DNA from: Acetobacter aceti
GTDB lineage: Bacteria > Pseudomonadota > Alphaproteobacteria > Acetobacterales > Acetobacteraceae
Direction: 5' to 3'
Length of the DNA stretch: 64,000 bases
Assembly (NCBI RefSeq): GCF_002005445.1
Contig: NZ_CP014692.1
Location: 2,666,001-2,730,000 of the forward strand
In this document: positions 34,682 to 45,291 of the stretch, piece after piece
Numbering within the stretch: the stretch's first letter is position 1
How the letters are laid out: each line of letters begins with the position of its first letter
Position numbers and translations under genes: made by a program
Notes under the pieces: model-generated
Told to the model about the DNA's origin: nothing
What the model saw: the letters and a program-made list of their open reading frames with translations, nothing else
Databases searched by the model: none

Positions 34682-36672
34682 TACTCAGCCGCCTGTGCCA
34701 TAAGTTTGCGGGAGTGCTCGTTCTCGATCCGGGCAACTTCCTCGGCGGGGATGTAGTAATCAACATCCTGGTTCGCACTGCGTGCGATAACCGTCGCGAA
34801 AACACCCACAAGAGCGATCGCTGCCAGCCACCAGATGTACCAGATTGCAGCAAAACCAAGCACGAAGCTGAACGCGCCGACCAGGAAACCGGACGCTGTA
34901 TTCTTCGGCATGTGAATCGGCTGGTAGGGTCCACCCGCCTGACGCGTGTCGATACCGTTTTCCTTGTCGTGCATGAACGCATCAAGATCATGAACGTGCG
35001 GAACGATAGCGAAGTTGTACGGCGGTGGTGGTGAGGAGGTTGACCATTCGAGCGAACGACCATTCCACGGATCACCCGTAACATCACGGTTTTCAGCAAG
35101 GTTCATGTCACGGATCGAGACATAAAGCTGCGTCACCTGACAGACGATACCGAACATGATCATCACGGCGCCGATTTCAGCAATCAGCAGCCACGGATGC
35201 CACTGCGGGTTGCTGTAGTGGTTGAGACGACGCGTCATACCCTCGAAGCCGAGGACATACAGAGGAACGAACGCGAAGTAGAAGCCGACAAACCAGCACC
35301 AGAACGCCCGCTTGCCCCAGGTTTCGTTCAGCTTGAAGCCGAAAACCTTCGGGAACCAGAAGTTCATGCCACAGACATAACCGAAATACACACCGCCGAT
35401 GATGACGTTGTGGAAGTGGGCAATGAGGAAGAGACTGTTGTGGAGAACGAAGTCAGCAGCCGGGATCGCCATCATCACGCCGGTCATGCCGCCGATGGTG
35501 AAGGTGACCATGAAGCCGACAGCCCAGTACATCGTGGCGTGAAATTCAACGCGCCCTTTGTACATCGTGAACAGCCAGTTGAAGAGCTTAACGCCCGTCG
35601 GGATGGAGATGATCATCGTCGCGATACCGAAGAACGCGTTGACGTCAGCACCTGCACCCATGGTGAAGAAGTGGTGAACCCAGACGAGGAACGACAGCAC
35701 CATGATGGCACAGGTCGCGTAGACCATCGTCGCATAACCGAAGAGCGGCTTGCGGGAGAACGCCGGAACGACTTCCGAGAACACACCGAATGCCGGGATA
35801 ACGAGAATGTAGACTTCCGGATGACCCCATGCCCAGATCATGTTCAGGTAGAGCATCTGGTTGCCGCCACCGTCATTCGTGAAGAAGTGCATCCCGAAAT
35901 AACGGTCAAGGCCAAGAAGAGCCACAGCCACGGTCAGAACAGGGAAGGCGACCATGATCAGCACGGAGGCGCAGAAAGCGGTCCATGTGAACACAGGAAT
36001 CTTCATCCAGGTCATGCCTGGCGCACGCATCTTGACGATGGTGACGAAGAAGTTGACGCCTGTCAGCAGCGTGCCGACACCCGAAATCTGAACTGCCCAG
36101 ATATAGTAATCGACACCGACACCGGGGCTGAACTGGGTCTCGGACAGCGGCGGATAAGCCAGCCAGCCGCACTGGGAGAACTCACCGATGAACAGTGAGA
36201 CGTTGATCAGCGCGAAGGCGACTGCCGTCATCCAGAAGCTCAGGTTGTTCAGGAACGGGAACGCAACGTCGCGTGCACCGATCTGAAGCGGCACCACGAA
36301 GTTGAACAGGGCCGTCATGAACGCCATCGCCATGAAGAAGATCATGATCGTGCCATGGGCCGAAAAGATCTGGTCATAGTGATGCGGCGGCAGATAGCCG
36401 GGGTTGCCTGCGTAAGCCAGCGCAAGCTGGGTACGCATCATGATGGCGTCGGCGAAACCACGAACAAGAGCAAGCAGGGCGACGACGACATACATTACCG
36501 CCAGACGCTTGTGGTCAACGGAAGTCAGCCACTCTTTCCAGAGATAACCCCACTTGCCGAAATACGTAATCAGGCCGAGAACGGCGATACCAGCTATCGC
36601 GACGCCGAGAAATGTGCCGACAAGGATCGGCACATCCAACGGGATATCCGCGAACGATAATCTCCCTAGCAT
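34681..36672 (-). CDS. cyoB: cytochrome bo3-type ubiquinol oxidase subunit I
   Basis: 663 residues with about 15 helices. The haem-copper core is visible: [19 protein letters not shown] (Cu-B His and the cross-linked Tyr), VHHFFTMG (Cu-B His pair), and [17 protein letters not shown] (haem His ligands). It oxidises ubiquinol and reduces oxygen to water while pumping protons. Whether the high-spin haem is O- or A-type cannot be read from sequence; Acetobacter oxidases of this family have been described as cytochrome a1 or o. Second gene of cyoABCD, 7 bases after cyoA. Confidence 0.97.
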   Translation of the reverse strand: MLGRLSFADIPLDVPILVGTFLGVAIAGIAVLGLITYFGKWGYLWKEWLTSVDHKRLAVMYVVVALLALVRGFADAIMMRTQLALAYAGNPGYLPPHHYDQIFSAHGTIMIFFMAMAFMTALFNFVVPLQIGARDVAFPFLNNLSFWMTAVAFALINVSLFIGEFSQCGWLAYPPLSETQFSPGVGVDYYIWAVQISGVGTLLTGVNFFVTIVKMRAPGMTWMKIPVFTWTAFCASVLIMVAFPVLTVAVALLGLDRYFGMHFFTNDGGGNQMLYLNMIWAWGHPEVYILVIPAFGVFSEVVPAFSRKPLFGYATMVYATCAIMVLSFLVWVHHFFTMGAGADVNAFFGIATMIISIPTGVKLFNWLFTMYKGRVEFHATMYWAVGFMVTFTIGGMTGVMMAIPAADFVLHNSLFLIAHFHNVIIGGVYFGYVCGMNFWFPKVFGFKLNETWGKRAFWCWFVGFYFAFVPLYVLGFEGMTRRLNHYSNPQWHPWLLIAEIGAVMIMFGIVCQVTQLYVSIRDMNLAENRDVTGDPWNGRSLEWSTSSPPPPYNFAIVPHVHDLDAFMHDKENGIDTRQAGGPYQPIHMPKNTASGFLVGAFSFVLGFAAIWYIWWLAAIALVGVFATVIARSANQDVDYYIPAEEVARIENEHSRKLMAQAAE

Positions 36673-36679
36673 TTTGATC

Positions 36680-37603
36680 CTACTCCTTCATGTTCATGTC
36701 GGACATCGCGGACTGAACGTGGATCATTTTGCCCGTGCTCTTGTCCATGACCATGCCGTTATTGTACTTCGCCACGATCTGGTCGAAGAGGTTCGGCTCG
36801 ACATGAGAATAGTATTTAACCGGCTCGGCCTCGCTTGGAGCAGCAAGACGCGGGTAGGTCTGGTCATCCAGCTGATCGGATGAAGAACGCACTTTCTCGA
36901 CCCATGCTGCATACTGATCCTGCGGCATTGCGAGTGTACGGAACTGCATATCCGAGAAGCCACGACCACTGTAGTTGGCGGACTCACCGAGGTAGTCACC
37001 GGCTTCCGTCGCCATCAGATGAAGCTGCGTCTGCATGCCCGCCATGGCGTAGATCATCGAACCAAGACGCGGAATGAAGAACGAGTTCATAACGGCATCG
37101 GACGTGATGACGAAGTGAACAGGTGTATTCACCGGAATCGCCAGCTGGTTGACGGTGGCGATACCTTCATTCGGGTAGATGAAGAGCCATTTCCAGTCCA
37201 GAGCAACAACCTCGACCTCAAGAGGCTTGGTGTTCGCTTCGGCGTCCAGCGGACGATAGGGATCCAGCGAGTGGCAGGTCTGATAGGTGATGACCGCCAG
37301 GAAGATGATGATCAGGGTCGGGATACCCCAGATAGCCGCCTCGATCTTGTTCGAGTGACTCCACTTGGGAAGATATTCGGCTTCCGTATTGGACTCCCGA
37401 TACTTCCAGGCAAAGTAGCATGCCATGATGATTGTCGGGACAACCACAATGAGCATTGCGATCGTCGACTCAACGATCAGGGTTTTCAATTGGTCTCCCA
37501 CTGGCCCCTTGGGGTCCAGGATGTCCCAGTCACATCCCGCCAGTGGAAGCACCGAAGCAAGACCAGCCAGTCTGGCTGCTCCCTTCAGGCACTTGTTTCT
37601 CAT
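36680..37603 (-). CDS. cyoA: cytochrome bo3-type ubiquinol oxidase subunit II
   Basis: 307 residues from the ATG at 37603 with a GAGGGA site. A lipoprotein signal ends in LPLAGCDWD, so Cys after LAG should be lipidated. Two helices ([21 protein letters not shown] and [19 protein letters not shown]) precede a cupredoxin domain ([46 protein letters not shown]) that lacks the Cu-A ligands, as expected for a quinol oxidase. First gene of the operon, behind a 400-base AT-rich leader. Confidence 0.96.
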   Translation of the reverse strand: MRNKCLKGAARLAGLASVLPLAGCDWDILDPKGPVGDQLKTLIVESTIAMLIVVVPTIIMACYFAWKYRESNTEAEYLPKWSHSNKIEAAIWGIPTLIIIFLAVITYQTCHSLDPYRPLDAEANTKPLEVEVVALDWKWLFIYPNEGIATVNQLAIPVNTPVHFVITSDAVMNSFFIPRLGSMIYAMAGMQTQLHLMATEAGDYLGESANYSGRGFSDMQFRTLAMPQDQYAAWVEKVRSSSDQLDDQTYPRLAAPSEAEPVKYYSHVEPNLFDQIVAKYNNGMVMDKSTGKMIHVQSAMSDMNMKE

Positions 37604-38007
37604 CGTACGTCCCTCGATTCTGACATACTTGTAGGTCTCTCTCCAACAAGGTCGTTCCGGATCACACCTGCCCACAGGCACAGGATCACTTCCGTCCGCG
37701 TTGCATTACAATGATTCAATAATCCCACAATTTAGTTATCACAATGCACCTTGCGCCTCTCTCTTCCGCCGTTTCCGGCCACAGGCAGGCCAGATCATCC
37801 CAAATATGGCATCACGTAATATTTCAATATATTTCATAAGCAGAAAAATGCATCCATTTACCGCCACAAACCCGACCTTTAGCTATCCTCGCCTTCTTCA
37901 CAGAATTGCGTTTCTTTCTAAATGTTTTCGCATAAGTGTTATTTTTTTTAATGTGCCATGCATAACACGGGAAGGACACGCTCACTAAGCGCGGAGACTC
38001 TTTGAAC
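37604..38007. other. promoter region of the cyo operon
   Basis: About 400 bases, AT-rich between 37690 and 37980, with no protein-like frame. It must carry the cyo promoter and leader. No dyad strong enough to name was found. Confidence 0.5.
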
Positions 38008-38039
38008 AAAAAAAGCCCCGACCTCTGGAAGGCCGGGGC
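38008..38039 (-). terminator. terminator of the Bax-inhibitor-1-like gene
   Basis: GCCCCG-A-CCT / AGG-C-CGGGGC stem with one mismatch, then a seven-T run on the minus strand, 34 bases past the gene's stop. Confidence 0.85.
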
Positions 38040-38072
38040 AGAGTCGCACAGATCAGGCGAAGTTCAGCACCT

Positions 38073-38837
38073 TCACTCGCTGTTGCTGTTCCGGGTTCCC
38101 ATGAACTGCAGCATAAACTGAAAGAGGTTGATGAAGTTCAGATACAGTCCCAGCGCGTCATAGACCGAGCGTTTCGCAGCACCTTCCGGCCCCTCATAAT
38201 AAGCGAATTGTGGGTAGGTCACCTTGATCCGCTGAGTGTCGAACGCTGTCAGTCCGATGAAAAGGAAGACGCCCACCACACTGTAGATGAAGTAGATTGC
38301 CGGGCTGCCGATGAACATATTCACCAGACCCGCGATCACGAGACCGATCAGCCCCATCATCAGAAAAGACTGAAAGCGGATCAGATTGGCGCCGGTGGTG
38401 TAGGCCCACAGGGACGTTGCCCCGAAAGTTGCAGATGTCACGAGAAACACCCGCGCTACCGAGACGCCGGTGTAAAGAAGAAGGATGCTGGAAAGGCTGG
38501 CCCCCATCACTCCACAGAACAGCCAGAACATCATCTGCACGGCTGAACGGGAAAGACGGTTCACACCGAAAGACATCACCATAACGAAGCCCAGCGGCGC
38601 AATCATCGCCAGCCAGCCCAGGCCCGTTGGCGCAACCTGATAGCCCTGAACATGGAAGAACAGGGAGCGCACAGAAGGTATCTCGGCGATCAGATAGGCA
38701 ACAAGCGCTGTAAGCAACAGGCCTGATGCCATCCAGTTATAAACTCGGAGCATGTAAGCCCGTAGCCCTTCATCCACAGTCGCGGACTGAGCGCCGGTGG
38801 CAAAAGGCGACGAACGAAAGTCGCGACTGAAGGACAT
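38073..38837 (-). CDS. Bax inhibitor-1/YccA family membrane protein
   Basis: 254 residues from the ATG at 38837, eight bases after AAGGAG. Seven hydrophobic helices follow a 30-residue polar leader: GLLLTALVAYLIAEI, LGWLAMIAPLGFVMVMSF, QMMFWLFCGVMGASLSSILLLY, SATFGATSLWAY and IYFIYSVVGVFLFIGLTAFDTQRI among them. The last Asp-containing block and the C-terminal ALGLYLNFINLFQFMLQFMG are typical. Homologues are pH-sensitive cation-leak channels or interact with FtsH. Monocistronic between cyo and adh; no functional link to respiration is shown. Confidence 0.92.
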   Translation of the reverse strand: MSFSRDFRSSPFATGAQSATVDEGLRAYMLRVYNWMASGLLLTALVAYLIAEIPSVRSLFFHVQGYQVAPTGLGWLAMIAPLGFVMVMSFGVNRLSRSAVQMMFWLFCGVMGASLSSILLLYTGVSVARVFLVTSATFGATSLWAYTTGANLIRFQSFLMMGLIGLVIAGLVNMFIGSPAIYFIYSVVGVFLFIGLTAFDTQRIKVTYPQFAYYEGPEGAAKRSVYDALGLYLNFINLFQFMLQFMGTRNSNSE

Positions 38838-39412
38838 AACCACTCCTTAAACTGTCAGACGGCCTGACTGTGTGCTTGCTATAATATTATATAGGCTTGG
38901 AAGAACGCTCTTCAAGAACGCCACCATCCGAACCGCTTTACACTTCTCTCTTATAGAGCATCGCCAGGGCAAAAGGCGACTCTTACAATCAAAGACGACG
39001 GCGCCGCGCACGGGAAAAACATTACAGCCTCGTCACCGAAACGATTCTGCGACAGTCTGGTTCCTCCCCCTCCTTATCCATCACCTTTCCGTGAGACTGG
39101 ATAAGGACTCTTTCCTTCCGATGCGCTCCTCACCCCCCTGATTTTGGACGTTTACACCACCTTCAAAAAACAGGCTGCATTCCGACATACACCCGTCACA
39201 CCAAAGAAAAGCGCAATTTTCTGTCCATTTTTTCATGTTATCAAACCGTATGATCCGTTGGAGCCGTGAGGTTCCTCTCCATTTCACGCATAGGCCGTAA
39301 TCAGATGACACGATTGACATCATTGGTTCATGTCGGCTGACTGCGACACAACGGTAATTCCGCATTGATTTGCCGACTGAATCTGCAATCAGTGAGCATG
39401 AGGACTATAATT
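38838..39412. other. promoter region upstream of adhA and the BI-1 gene
   Basis: About 575 bases without a credible gene; frames on both strands have unprotein-like translations. It contains a 10-bp inverted repeat at 39071-39107 and the divergent promoters of adhAB and the BI-1-like gene. Confidence 0.55.
39071..39107. repeat. 10-bp inverted repeat upstream of adhA
   Basis: TCCTTATCCA at 39071-39080 is exactly reverse-complemented at 39098-39107 with a 17-base spacer, about 305 bases before adhA. It could be an operator for alcohol-dependent control or a leader hairpin. Confidence 0.6.
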
Positions 39413-41644
39413 ATGAGCCGTCCCTCAGCCGCCAGGAAAACTTCCTTTCTTGGCCTTCTCGCGGCAGGAACCATCCTGGCCGCGGCCCTGGGTCAGCCTA
39501 CAGGCGCTGCACGCGCCGCTGACGATCAGGGAGCCACCGGAGAAGCGATCATCCACGCTGATGATCATCCGGAAAACTGGCTCTCTTACGGGCGAACCTA
39601 CTTAGAGCAGCGCTACAGCCCGCTCGACCAGATCAATCGTCAGAATGTTGGCGATCTGAAGCTGGCCTGGTTCTACGAATTTGACTCCAACCGTGGTCAG
39701 GAAGGCACGCCCCTGATCATTGATGGCGTTCTCTACGCCTCCACGAACTGGTCCAAGATCAAGGCCCTGAAGGCTGACACCGGTGAGCTGCTATGGGCCT
39801 TTGACCCTAAAGTTCCCGGCAATGTCGCCGTCCGTGGCTGCTGTGACACCGTTAACCGCGGTATCGCCTACTGGAATGGCAAGATCTATTTCGGCACGTT
39901 CGACGGTCGTCTGATCGCGCTTGACGCCAAGACCGGCAAGGTCGTCTGGAGCGTCAACACCATTCCCAAGGACGCCGCTCTGGGCAACCAGCGCTCCTAT
40001 ACGGTCGATGGCGCTCCGCGTATCGCCAAGGGCCGCGTTATCATCGGTAACGGTGGCGCCGAATTCGGCGCCCGTGGCTTTGTCTCCGCATTCGACGCCG
40101 AAACCGGAAAGCTCGACTGGCGCTTCTTCACGGTTCCGAACCCGAAGAACGAGCCGGATCACGCCGCGTCCGACAGCGTGCTGATGAACAAGGCCTACAA
40201 GACCTGGAGCCCAACGGGCGCATGGACGAAGCAGGGTGGCGGCGGAACCGTATGGGATTCCATCGTCTACGACCCGGTGACTGACCTTGTCTATCTGGCC
40301 GTCGGCAACGGCTCTCCCTGGAACTACAAATATCGTTCCAACGGTATCGGCGACAACCTGTTCCTGGGCAGCATCGTTGCCGTGAAACCGGAAACCGGCG
40401 AATACGTCTGGCACTTCCAGGCAACACCGATGGACCAGTGGGATTACACCTCGGTTCAGCAGATCATGACGCTTGATCTGCCGATCAACGGTGAAACCCG
40501 CCATGTCATCGTCCACGCTCCGAAGAACGGCTTCTTCTACGTCATCGACGCGAAGACCGGCCAGTTCATTCAGGGCAAGAACTATACCTACGAGAACTGG
40601 GCTTATGGCCTTGATCCGAAGACAGGCCGCCCGATCTTCAATCCTGAAGGTCTGTATACGCTGAACGGCAAGGACTGGTACGGCATTCCAGGTCCTCTGG
40701 GTGCGCATAACTTCATGGAAATGGCGTACAGCCCGCGTACGCACCTGATCTATCTCCCGGCTCACCAGATTCCATTCGGCTACAAAAATCAGGCCGGTGG
40801 CTTCAAGGCCCACCCTGACTCCTGGAACCTCGGTCTCGACATGACCAAGACCGGTCTGCCTGATACGCCTGAAGCCCGTGCGGCTTACATGCAGGATCTG
40901 AAAGGCTGGCTGCTGGCGTGGGATCCGGTCAAGCTACAGGCGCAGTGGTCCATCGAGCGTCCAGGCGGCTGGGATGGCGGCGTGCTGGCAACGGGTGGCG
41001 ATCTGGTCTTCCAGGGTCTCGCAACCGGTGAATTCCACGCCTACGACGCCACAGACGGCAAGGATCTGTTCAAATACGATCTGCAGAGCGGCATCATTGC
41101 AAACCCGGTGACCTACAGCGTCAACGGCAAGCAGTATGTTGCGATCGAAGTCGGCTGGGGCGGTATCTATCCTATCTCCATGGGTGGCATGAGCCGTACT
41201 GCCGGATGGACAGTCAACCACTCCTACCTCGCCGTGTTCTCGCTCGACGGCAAGGCCAAGCTGCCGACATGGAACAGCATCGGCTTCCTGCCGGTGAAAC
41301 CTCCTGCACAGTTTGACGAGAAAGTGGTCGACAAGGGCTACTTCCAGTACCAGACCTACTGCCAGACCTGCCACGGCGATAACGCCGAAGCTGGCGGTAT
41401 GCTTCCGGATCTTCGCTGGTCCGGCGCCATCCGTCACAAGGATGCTTTCTACAACGTCGTAGGACGTGGCGCTCTGACGGCTTACGGCATGGATCGCTTC
41501 GATACGTCCATGACGCCGGACGAGATCGAGAGCATCCGGAACTATCTGATCAAACGTGCGACCGATACGTACGAGCGTGAGACTGAAGCCCGGAAAAATC
41601 CGAGCAAAATTCCGACCGCTCCTGCGCTCGGTATCACCCCGTGA
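39413..41644 (+). CDS. adhA: PQQ-dependent alcohol dehydrogenase, quinohaemoprotein subunit I
   Basis: 743 residues from the ATG at 39413, where GAGGA is well placed. A signal peptide ends near AARAA. The N-terminal eight-bladed propeller carries tryptophan-docking repeats, the vicinal disulfide GCCDTVNRG, and PQQ/Ca-site context GNGGAEFGARGF and TWSPTGAW. The C-terminal cytochrome c domain has CQTCH near residue 650. It oxidises ethanol to acetaldehyde in the periplasm and passes electrons to AdhB and ubiquinone. It closely fits the known acetic-acid-bacterial AdhA. adhB follows 56 bases later. Confidence 0.97.
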   Translation: MSRPSAARKTSFLGLLAAGTILAAALGQPTGAARAADDQGATGEAIIHADDHPENWLSYGRTYLEQRYSPLDQINRQNVGDLKLAWFYEFDSNRGQEGTPLIIDGVLYASTNWSKIKALKADTGELLWAFDPKVPGNVAVRGCCDTVNRGIAYWNGKIYFGTFDGRLIALDAKTGKVVWSVNTIPKDAALGNQRSYTVDGAPRIAKGRVIIGNGGAEFGARGFVSAFDAETGKLDWRFFTVPNPKNEPDHAASDSVLMNKAYKTWSPTGAWTKQGGGGTVWDSIVYDPVTDLVYLAVGNGSPWNYKYRSNGIGDNLFLGSIVAVKPETGEYVWHFQATPMDQWDYTSVQQIMTLDLPINGETRHVIVHAPKNGFFYVIDAKTGQFIQGKNYTYENWAYGLDPKTGRPIFNPEGLYTLNGKDWYGIPGPLGAHNFMEMAYSPRTHLIYLPAHQIPFGYKNQAGGFKAHPDSWNLGLDMTKTGLPDTPEARAAYMQDLKGWLLAWDPVKLQAQWSIERPGGWDGGVLATGGDLVFQGLATGEFHAYDATDGKDLFKYDLQSGIIANPVTYSVNGKQYVAIEVGWGGIYPISMGGMSRTAGWTVNHSYLAVFSLDGKAKLPTWNSIGFLPVKPPAQFDEKVVDKGYFQYQTYCQTCHGDNAEAGGMLPDLRWSGAIRHKDAFYNVVGRGALTAYGMDRFDTSMTPDEIESIRNYLIKRATDTYERETEARKNPSKIPTAPALGITP

Positions 41645-41700
41645 ATGGGAGACCGTGACAAATGGCATCCTTCCAACACAAGCACCGCGGTGGTGAGACA

Positions 41701-43131
41701 ATGATCAAAGGACTCAAGGCTGCGCTTGGCGCAGCTGTAGTCGGACTTCTTGCAGGGACGGCGCTTAGCGCCTCCCCTGCTCTGGCGCAGAATGCTGACA
41801 GCGATCTGGTAGCCAAAGGCGAGTATATTGCGCGCCTTGGTGACTGCGTGGCCTGCCATACAGCGCTGCACGGCACGGCCTTTGCCGGTGGCCTCCAGAT
41901 CAAGACTCCGATTGGCTCGATTTATTCGACCAACATCACACCTGACACCAAGACCGGCATTGGCAACTACACGCTGGAAGACTTCGACAATGCAGTTCGC
42001 CACGGTATCCGCAAGGATGGCGCTGCCCTGTATCCGGCAATGCCTTATCCGTCCTTCGCCCGTATGTCGGAAGACGATATCAAGGCGCTGTATGCCTATT
42101 TCATGCATGGCGTAGCTCCGGTGGATCAACCTGACAAACCGGTTGATATCTCCTGGCCTCTGTCCATGCGCTGGCCGCTCGCTTTCTGGGGAAAGATGTT
42201 TGCTCCGGTCCCGAAGGCGTTCACACCAGCTCCGGGTACAGATCCTGTCGTCGCTCGTGGTGAATACCTCGTCACAGGTCCGGGACATTGCGGCGCCTGC
42301 CATACGCCTCGCGGTTTCTCCATGCAGGAGAAGGCCTACGATGCGGCTGGTGGTCCAGACTTCCTTGGCGGCGGCGCGCCGATCGACAACTGGATTGCCC
42401 CCAGTCTGCGTAGCGATCCAGTTCTGGGTCTCGGCCGCTGGTCGGAAGATGATCTGGTTCAGTTCCTGCGTTCGGGTCGTATCGATCACTCCGCGGCATT
42501 CGGCGGCATGGCCGATGTGGTGGCATGGAGCACCCAGTACTGGTCCGAGGACGATCTTCGCGCCACGGCAAAGTATCTGAAGAGTCTGCCGGAAGTGCCG
42601 AAAGCCAAGGGTGATTACACGTATGATCCTTCCACGGCTCAGGCGTTGGATGCCGGCAAGACAGCAGGCATCACCGGCGCCGACACGTATGTGCAGCAGT
42701 GCGCTATCTGCCATCGTAACGACGGTGGTGCTGTAGACCGGATGTTCCCACCGCTTGCAGGAAATCCTGTAGTCGTTTCGGAAAATCCGACCTCTGTCGC
42801 TCATATCGTCGCTGCTGGTGGCGTTCTGCCTCCGACCAACTGGGCTCCTTCAGCTGTAGCCATGCCTGGCTACCAGAAGATCCTGGACGATCAGAAGGTT
42901 GCCGACGTGGTGAACTTCATCCGCACAGCATGGGGCAACAAGGCGCCTGCCAATGTCACGGCGTCCGATGTCTCCAAGCTACGTCAGGTCAGTCAGTCGG
43001 TTGTTGACCGTCGTTCCTGGACAGATGCACCGACCAGCACATCCAGCTGGGGTCTCTTTGGACCGCAGCCTTATGGCGCCGGCTGGACATTCTCTCCGGA
43101 CACACATGCCGGTGTAGACAACCCGCAGTAA
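41701..43131 (+). CDS. adhB: alcohol dehydrogenase cytochrome c subunit II
   Basis: 476 residues from the ATG at 41701 (the frame opens 13 codons earlier). A signal peptide (LGAAVVGLLAGTALSASPALA) precedes three haem c sites: CVACH near 50, CGACH near 197 and CAICH near 334. The C-terminus has an amphipathic membrane-contact stretch. It takes electrons from AdhA and reduces ubiquinone at the periplasmic face. Third subunit AdhS is not in this window. Followed by a strong terminator. Confidence 0.97.
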   Translation: MIKGLKAALGAAVVGLLAGTALSASPALAQNADSDLVAKGEYIARLGDCVACHTALHGTAFAGGLQIKTPIGSIYSTNITPDTKTGIGNYTLEDFDNAVRHGIRKDGAALYPAMPYPSFARMSEDDIKALYAYFMHGVAPVDQPDKPVDISWPLSMRWPLAFWGKMFAPVPKAFTPAPGTDPVVARGEYLVTGPGHCGACHTPRGFSMQEKAYDAAGGPDFLGGGAPIDNWIAPSLRSDPVLGLGRWSEDDLVQFLRSGRIDHSAAFGGMADVVAWSTQYWSEDDLRATAKYLKSLPEVPKAKGDYTYDPSTAQALDAGKTAGITGADTYVQQCAICHRNDGGAVDRMFPPLAGNPVVVSENPTSVAHIVAAGGVLPPTNWAPSAVAMPGYQKILDDQKVADVVNFIRTAWGNKAPANVTASDVSKLRQVSQSVVDRRSWTDAPTSTSSWGLFGPQPYGAGWTFSPDTHAGVDNPQ

Positions 43132-43163
43132 ATAAGTCCGGGTTCACCCTCGGCTTATTCGGA

Positions 43164-43196
43164 AAGCCACGGAGAGCAATCTCCGTGGCTTTTTTG
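43164..43196 (+). terminator. adhAB terminator
   Basis: AAGCCACGGAGA, 4-base loop, TCTCCGTGGCTT then TTTTT: a 12-bp perfect stem about 30 bases past adhB. Confidence 0.93.
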
Positions 43197-43573
43197 TTTT
43201 CATTTCCTGAGAAATTACTTGTCACCCATTGCCTGCACGCAAACTGCTTACGTCATCGGCTTTTGAAAAATGCCGTCTGATTTTTGGAAAACAGTTTTCG
43301 GGCTGAAGGGGGCTTCCCAGGGATTTACCTCCGTCTCCGCAAAAAGATCCAGTCGGCTCGATCCCGGCTTATTTCCGGGCGCAATGGACGTGAAGAAGAT
43401 CACTCTCCACTCCTCTCCAACATAAACGAACATAAAAACCGAAGATCGCTCGTCTTCGCGACAGTCAACGGCAACGAAAACGGGTGGTCTTCTGCTTTCA
43501 GACTCTTCTTTTCTCTTTTGCGCTCAGTTCTCCAAATACTGATCGATGCCTTCTTTTGGTTAGAGAGCAGATA
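43197..43573. other. intergenic region between adhAB and argB
   Basis: About 380 bases, no credible gene. A 102-codon frame at 43284-43592 lacks family features and runs into the argB terminator. No RNA recognised. Confidence 0.5.
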
Positions 43574-43604
43574 TAAAAAATGGGGCACCTGAAGGCGCCC
43601 CATT
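43574..43604 (-). terminator. argB terminator
   Basis: Stem ATGGGGC-A-CCT / AGG-C-GCCCCAT with one mismatch, then T run on the minus strand, about 28 bases past the argB stop. Confidence 0.82.
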
Positions 43605-43631
43605 CCATTACAATCACTGAAAATGAAAAGA

Positions 43632-44537
43632 TCAGTGAGCGCGGATCAATGTTCCGGACCCGGCACGGGTAAAGAGTTCCAGCAGACAGGCGTGAGGCAC
43701 GCGACCGTTAACGATCACCGCAGCCTTTGCTCCCGCCTGCACTGCCTGAAGGCATGTCTCGACTTTCGGGATCATACCGCCCGAAATCATGCCTGATGCA
43801 ATGCCTTTACGGGCCTCTTCGGCTGTCAGTTCGGAAATCAGCTTCCCATTCTGATCGAGCACACCGGGCACATCCGTCAGCATCAGCAGGCGCGAGGCAT
43901 GAATGGCCCCCGCAATCGCACCCGCGACAGAATCCGCATTGACATTGAACGTCTCACCATTATGGCCGCCCGCAACCGGAGCGATCACCGGGATGAGACC
44001 TGAACCCGAAAGCGCATAGAGCACCTGCGGATTGATCTCATCCGGGTCACCCACAAAACCAAGATCCAGCGTCTGCTCGATACCCGTGACAGGATCTTTC
44101 ACCTTCCGCATCAGTTTGCTGGCTTTCACCAGCCCGCCATCCTTGCCTGAGACACCGACCGCCAGCGCACCGGCTTCATTGATAAGAGTCGCAACCTGCT
44201 TGTTGACAGAGCCACACAGCACCATCTCCACGACATCAATCGCCGCAGCATCGGTGACACGGAAGCCGTCAACAAAAGAGGACTTTACCTGAAGTCTCTC
44301 AAGCATCTGGTTGATCTGCGGACCGCCACCATGGACCACAACCGGATTGATCCCCACCAGTTTCAGCAGGGCAATATCCTTGCCGAACGTCTGGGCCAGT
44401 TCCGGGTCACCCATGGCATGACCGCCATATTTCACCACAATCGTATCACCGGCATAACGACGCAGGAAAGGCAGCGCTCCGGCAAGTGTTGCCGCCTGCT
44501 GCAAAGCGTCCGCCGTAGGAAGTCCCTGATCCGTCAT
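43632..44537 (-). CDS. argB: acetylglutamate kinase
   Basis: 301 residues. N-terminal FLRRYAGDTIVVKYGGHAMG (phosphate-binding Lys and Gly pair), VVHGGGPQINQML for acetylglutamate, and the C-terminal INADSVAG-like region (NVNADSVAGAIAGAI). It phosphorylates N-acetylglutamate in arginine synthesis, cytoplasmic, hexameric in arginine-feedback-regulated forms. It follows engB by 80 bases on the same strand and may be read from the rpmH-yidC-engB transcript. Confidence 0.96.
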   Translation of the reverse strand: MTDQGLPTADALQQAATLAGALPFLRRYAGDTIVVKYGGHAMGDPELAQTFGKDIALLKLVGINPVVVHGGGPQINQMLERLQVKSSFVDGFRVTDAAAIDVVEMVLCGSVNKQVATLINEAGALAVGVSGKDGGLVKASKLMRKVKDPVTGIEQTLDLGFVGDPDEINPQVLYALSGSGLIPVIAPVAGGHNGETFNVNADSVAGAIAGAIHASRLLMLTDVPGVLDQNGKLISELTAEEARKGIASGMISGGMIPKVETCLQAVQAGAKAAVIVNGRVPHACLLELFTRAGSGTLIRAH

Positions 44538-44616
44538 ATCAACTCCACATGTCCTGAAAACATGGCCCGGTCTGTCGGAACCGGAAAAATCGGGATTTCA
44601 AAACCCCAAGGCACAT

Positions 44617-45291
44617 TCAGCTCCGAGCTGGTTCTGCAAAGGCCGCAATTTCAGCCCGCAGCTCTGGAATACCAAGCCCCGTCTCACTGCTTGTGCGTAA
44701 AACGAGGGGATGAGCAGCCGGATGACGGCTCACCTCAGCCACAACCTCGCGGTAGCGGGCTTCTTCGGCTTTCGGCTTCACACCATCGCATTTCGTGAGC
44801 ACAACCTGAAAATTGATGGCTGCCTTGTCGAACATGTCCATCACATCACGGTCAGAGGCTTTTGTCTCGATCCGCGCGTCCAGCAACAGAATCACACGAC
44901 GCAGGTTGGGACGACCCCGGAGATAATCGAACATCATCCCCTGCCAGTCTTCCTTCACCGCTTTGGCGGCCTTTGCGAAGCCATACCCCGGCATGTCCAC
45001 GAGAACGAGCCGCCCATCCAGATCGAAAAAGTTGAGCTGCTTCGTTCGTCCTGGTTCCGAGGACGCTCTGGCCAAACTTTTACGACCTGTCAGAGCATTG
45101 ATCAGACTTGATTTGCCAACATTGGAACGTCCGGCAAACGCCACCTCAGGCGCCATCGGGTCGGGTAATTGCCCAATCTGCTGTGCGCCGTAAAAAAAAT
45201 CGCAAGGTCCGGCGAACAGGAGGCGTCCAGCCTCAAGCTGTTCAGGGGACAGCTTGAGGGATGCAGAAAAGTCCTGTTCGTCAGTCATCAT
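44617..45291 (-). CDS. engB: ribosome biogenesis GTP-binding protein YsxC/EngB
   Basis: 224 residues. G1 AGRSNVGKSSLINAL, G3 DMPGYGFAKA, G4 TKCD are clear, with the EngB hallmark PGRTKQLNFF. An N-terminal extension of about 55 residues precedes the G domain. Essential GTPase for 50S maturation. Its ATG directly abuts the yidC TGA, so the genes are coupled. Confidence 0.95.
   Translation of the reverse strand: MMTDEQDFSASLKLSPEQLEAGRLLFAGPCDFFYGAQQIGQLPDPMAPEVAFAGRSNVGKSSLINALTGRKSLARASSEPGRTKQLNFFDLDGRLVLVDMPGYGFAKAAKAVKEDWQGMMFDYLRGRPNLRRVILLLDARIETKASDRDVMDMFDKAAINFQVVLTKCDGVKPKAEEARYREVVAEVSRHPAAHPLVLRTSSETGLGIPELRAEIAAFAEPARS

Noticed and set aside
43284..43592. 102-codon frame between adhB and argB
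   Set aside because: It runs into the argB terminator, has no ribosome binding site and no recognisable protein pattern.
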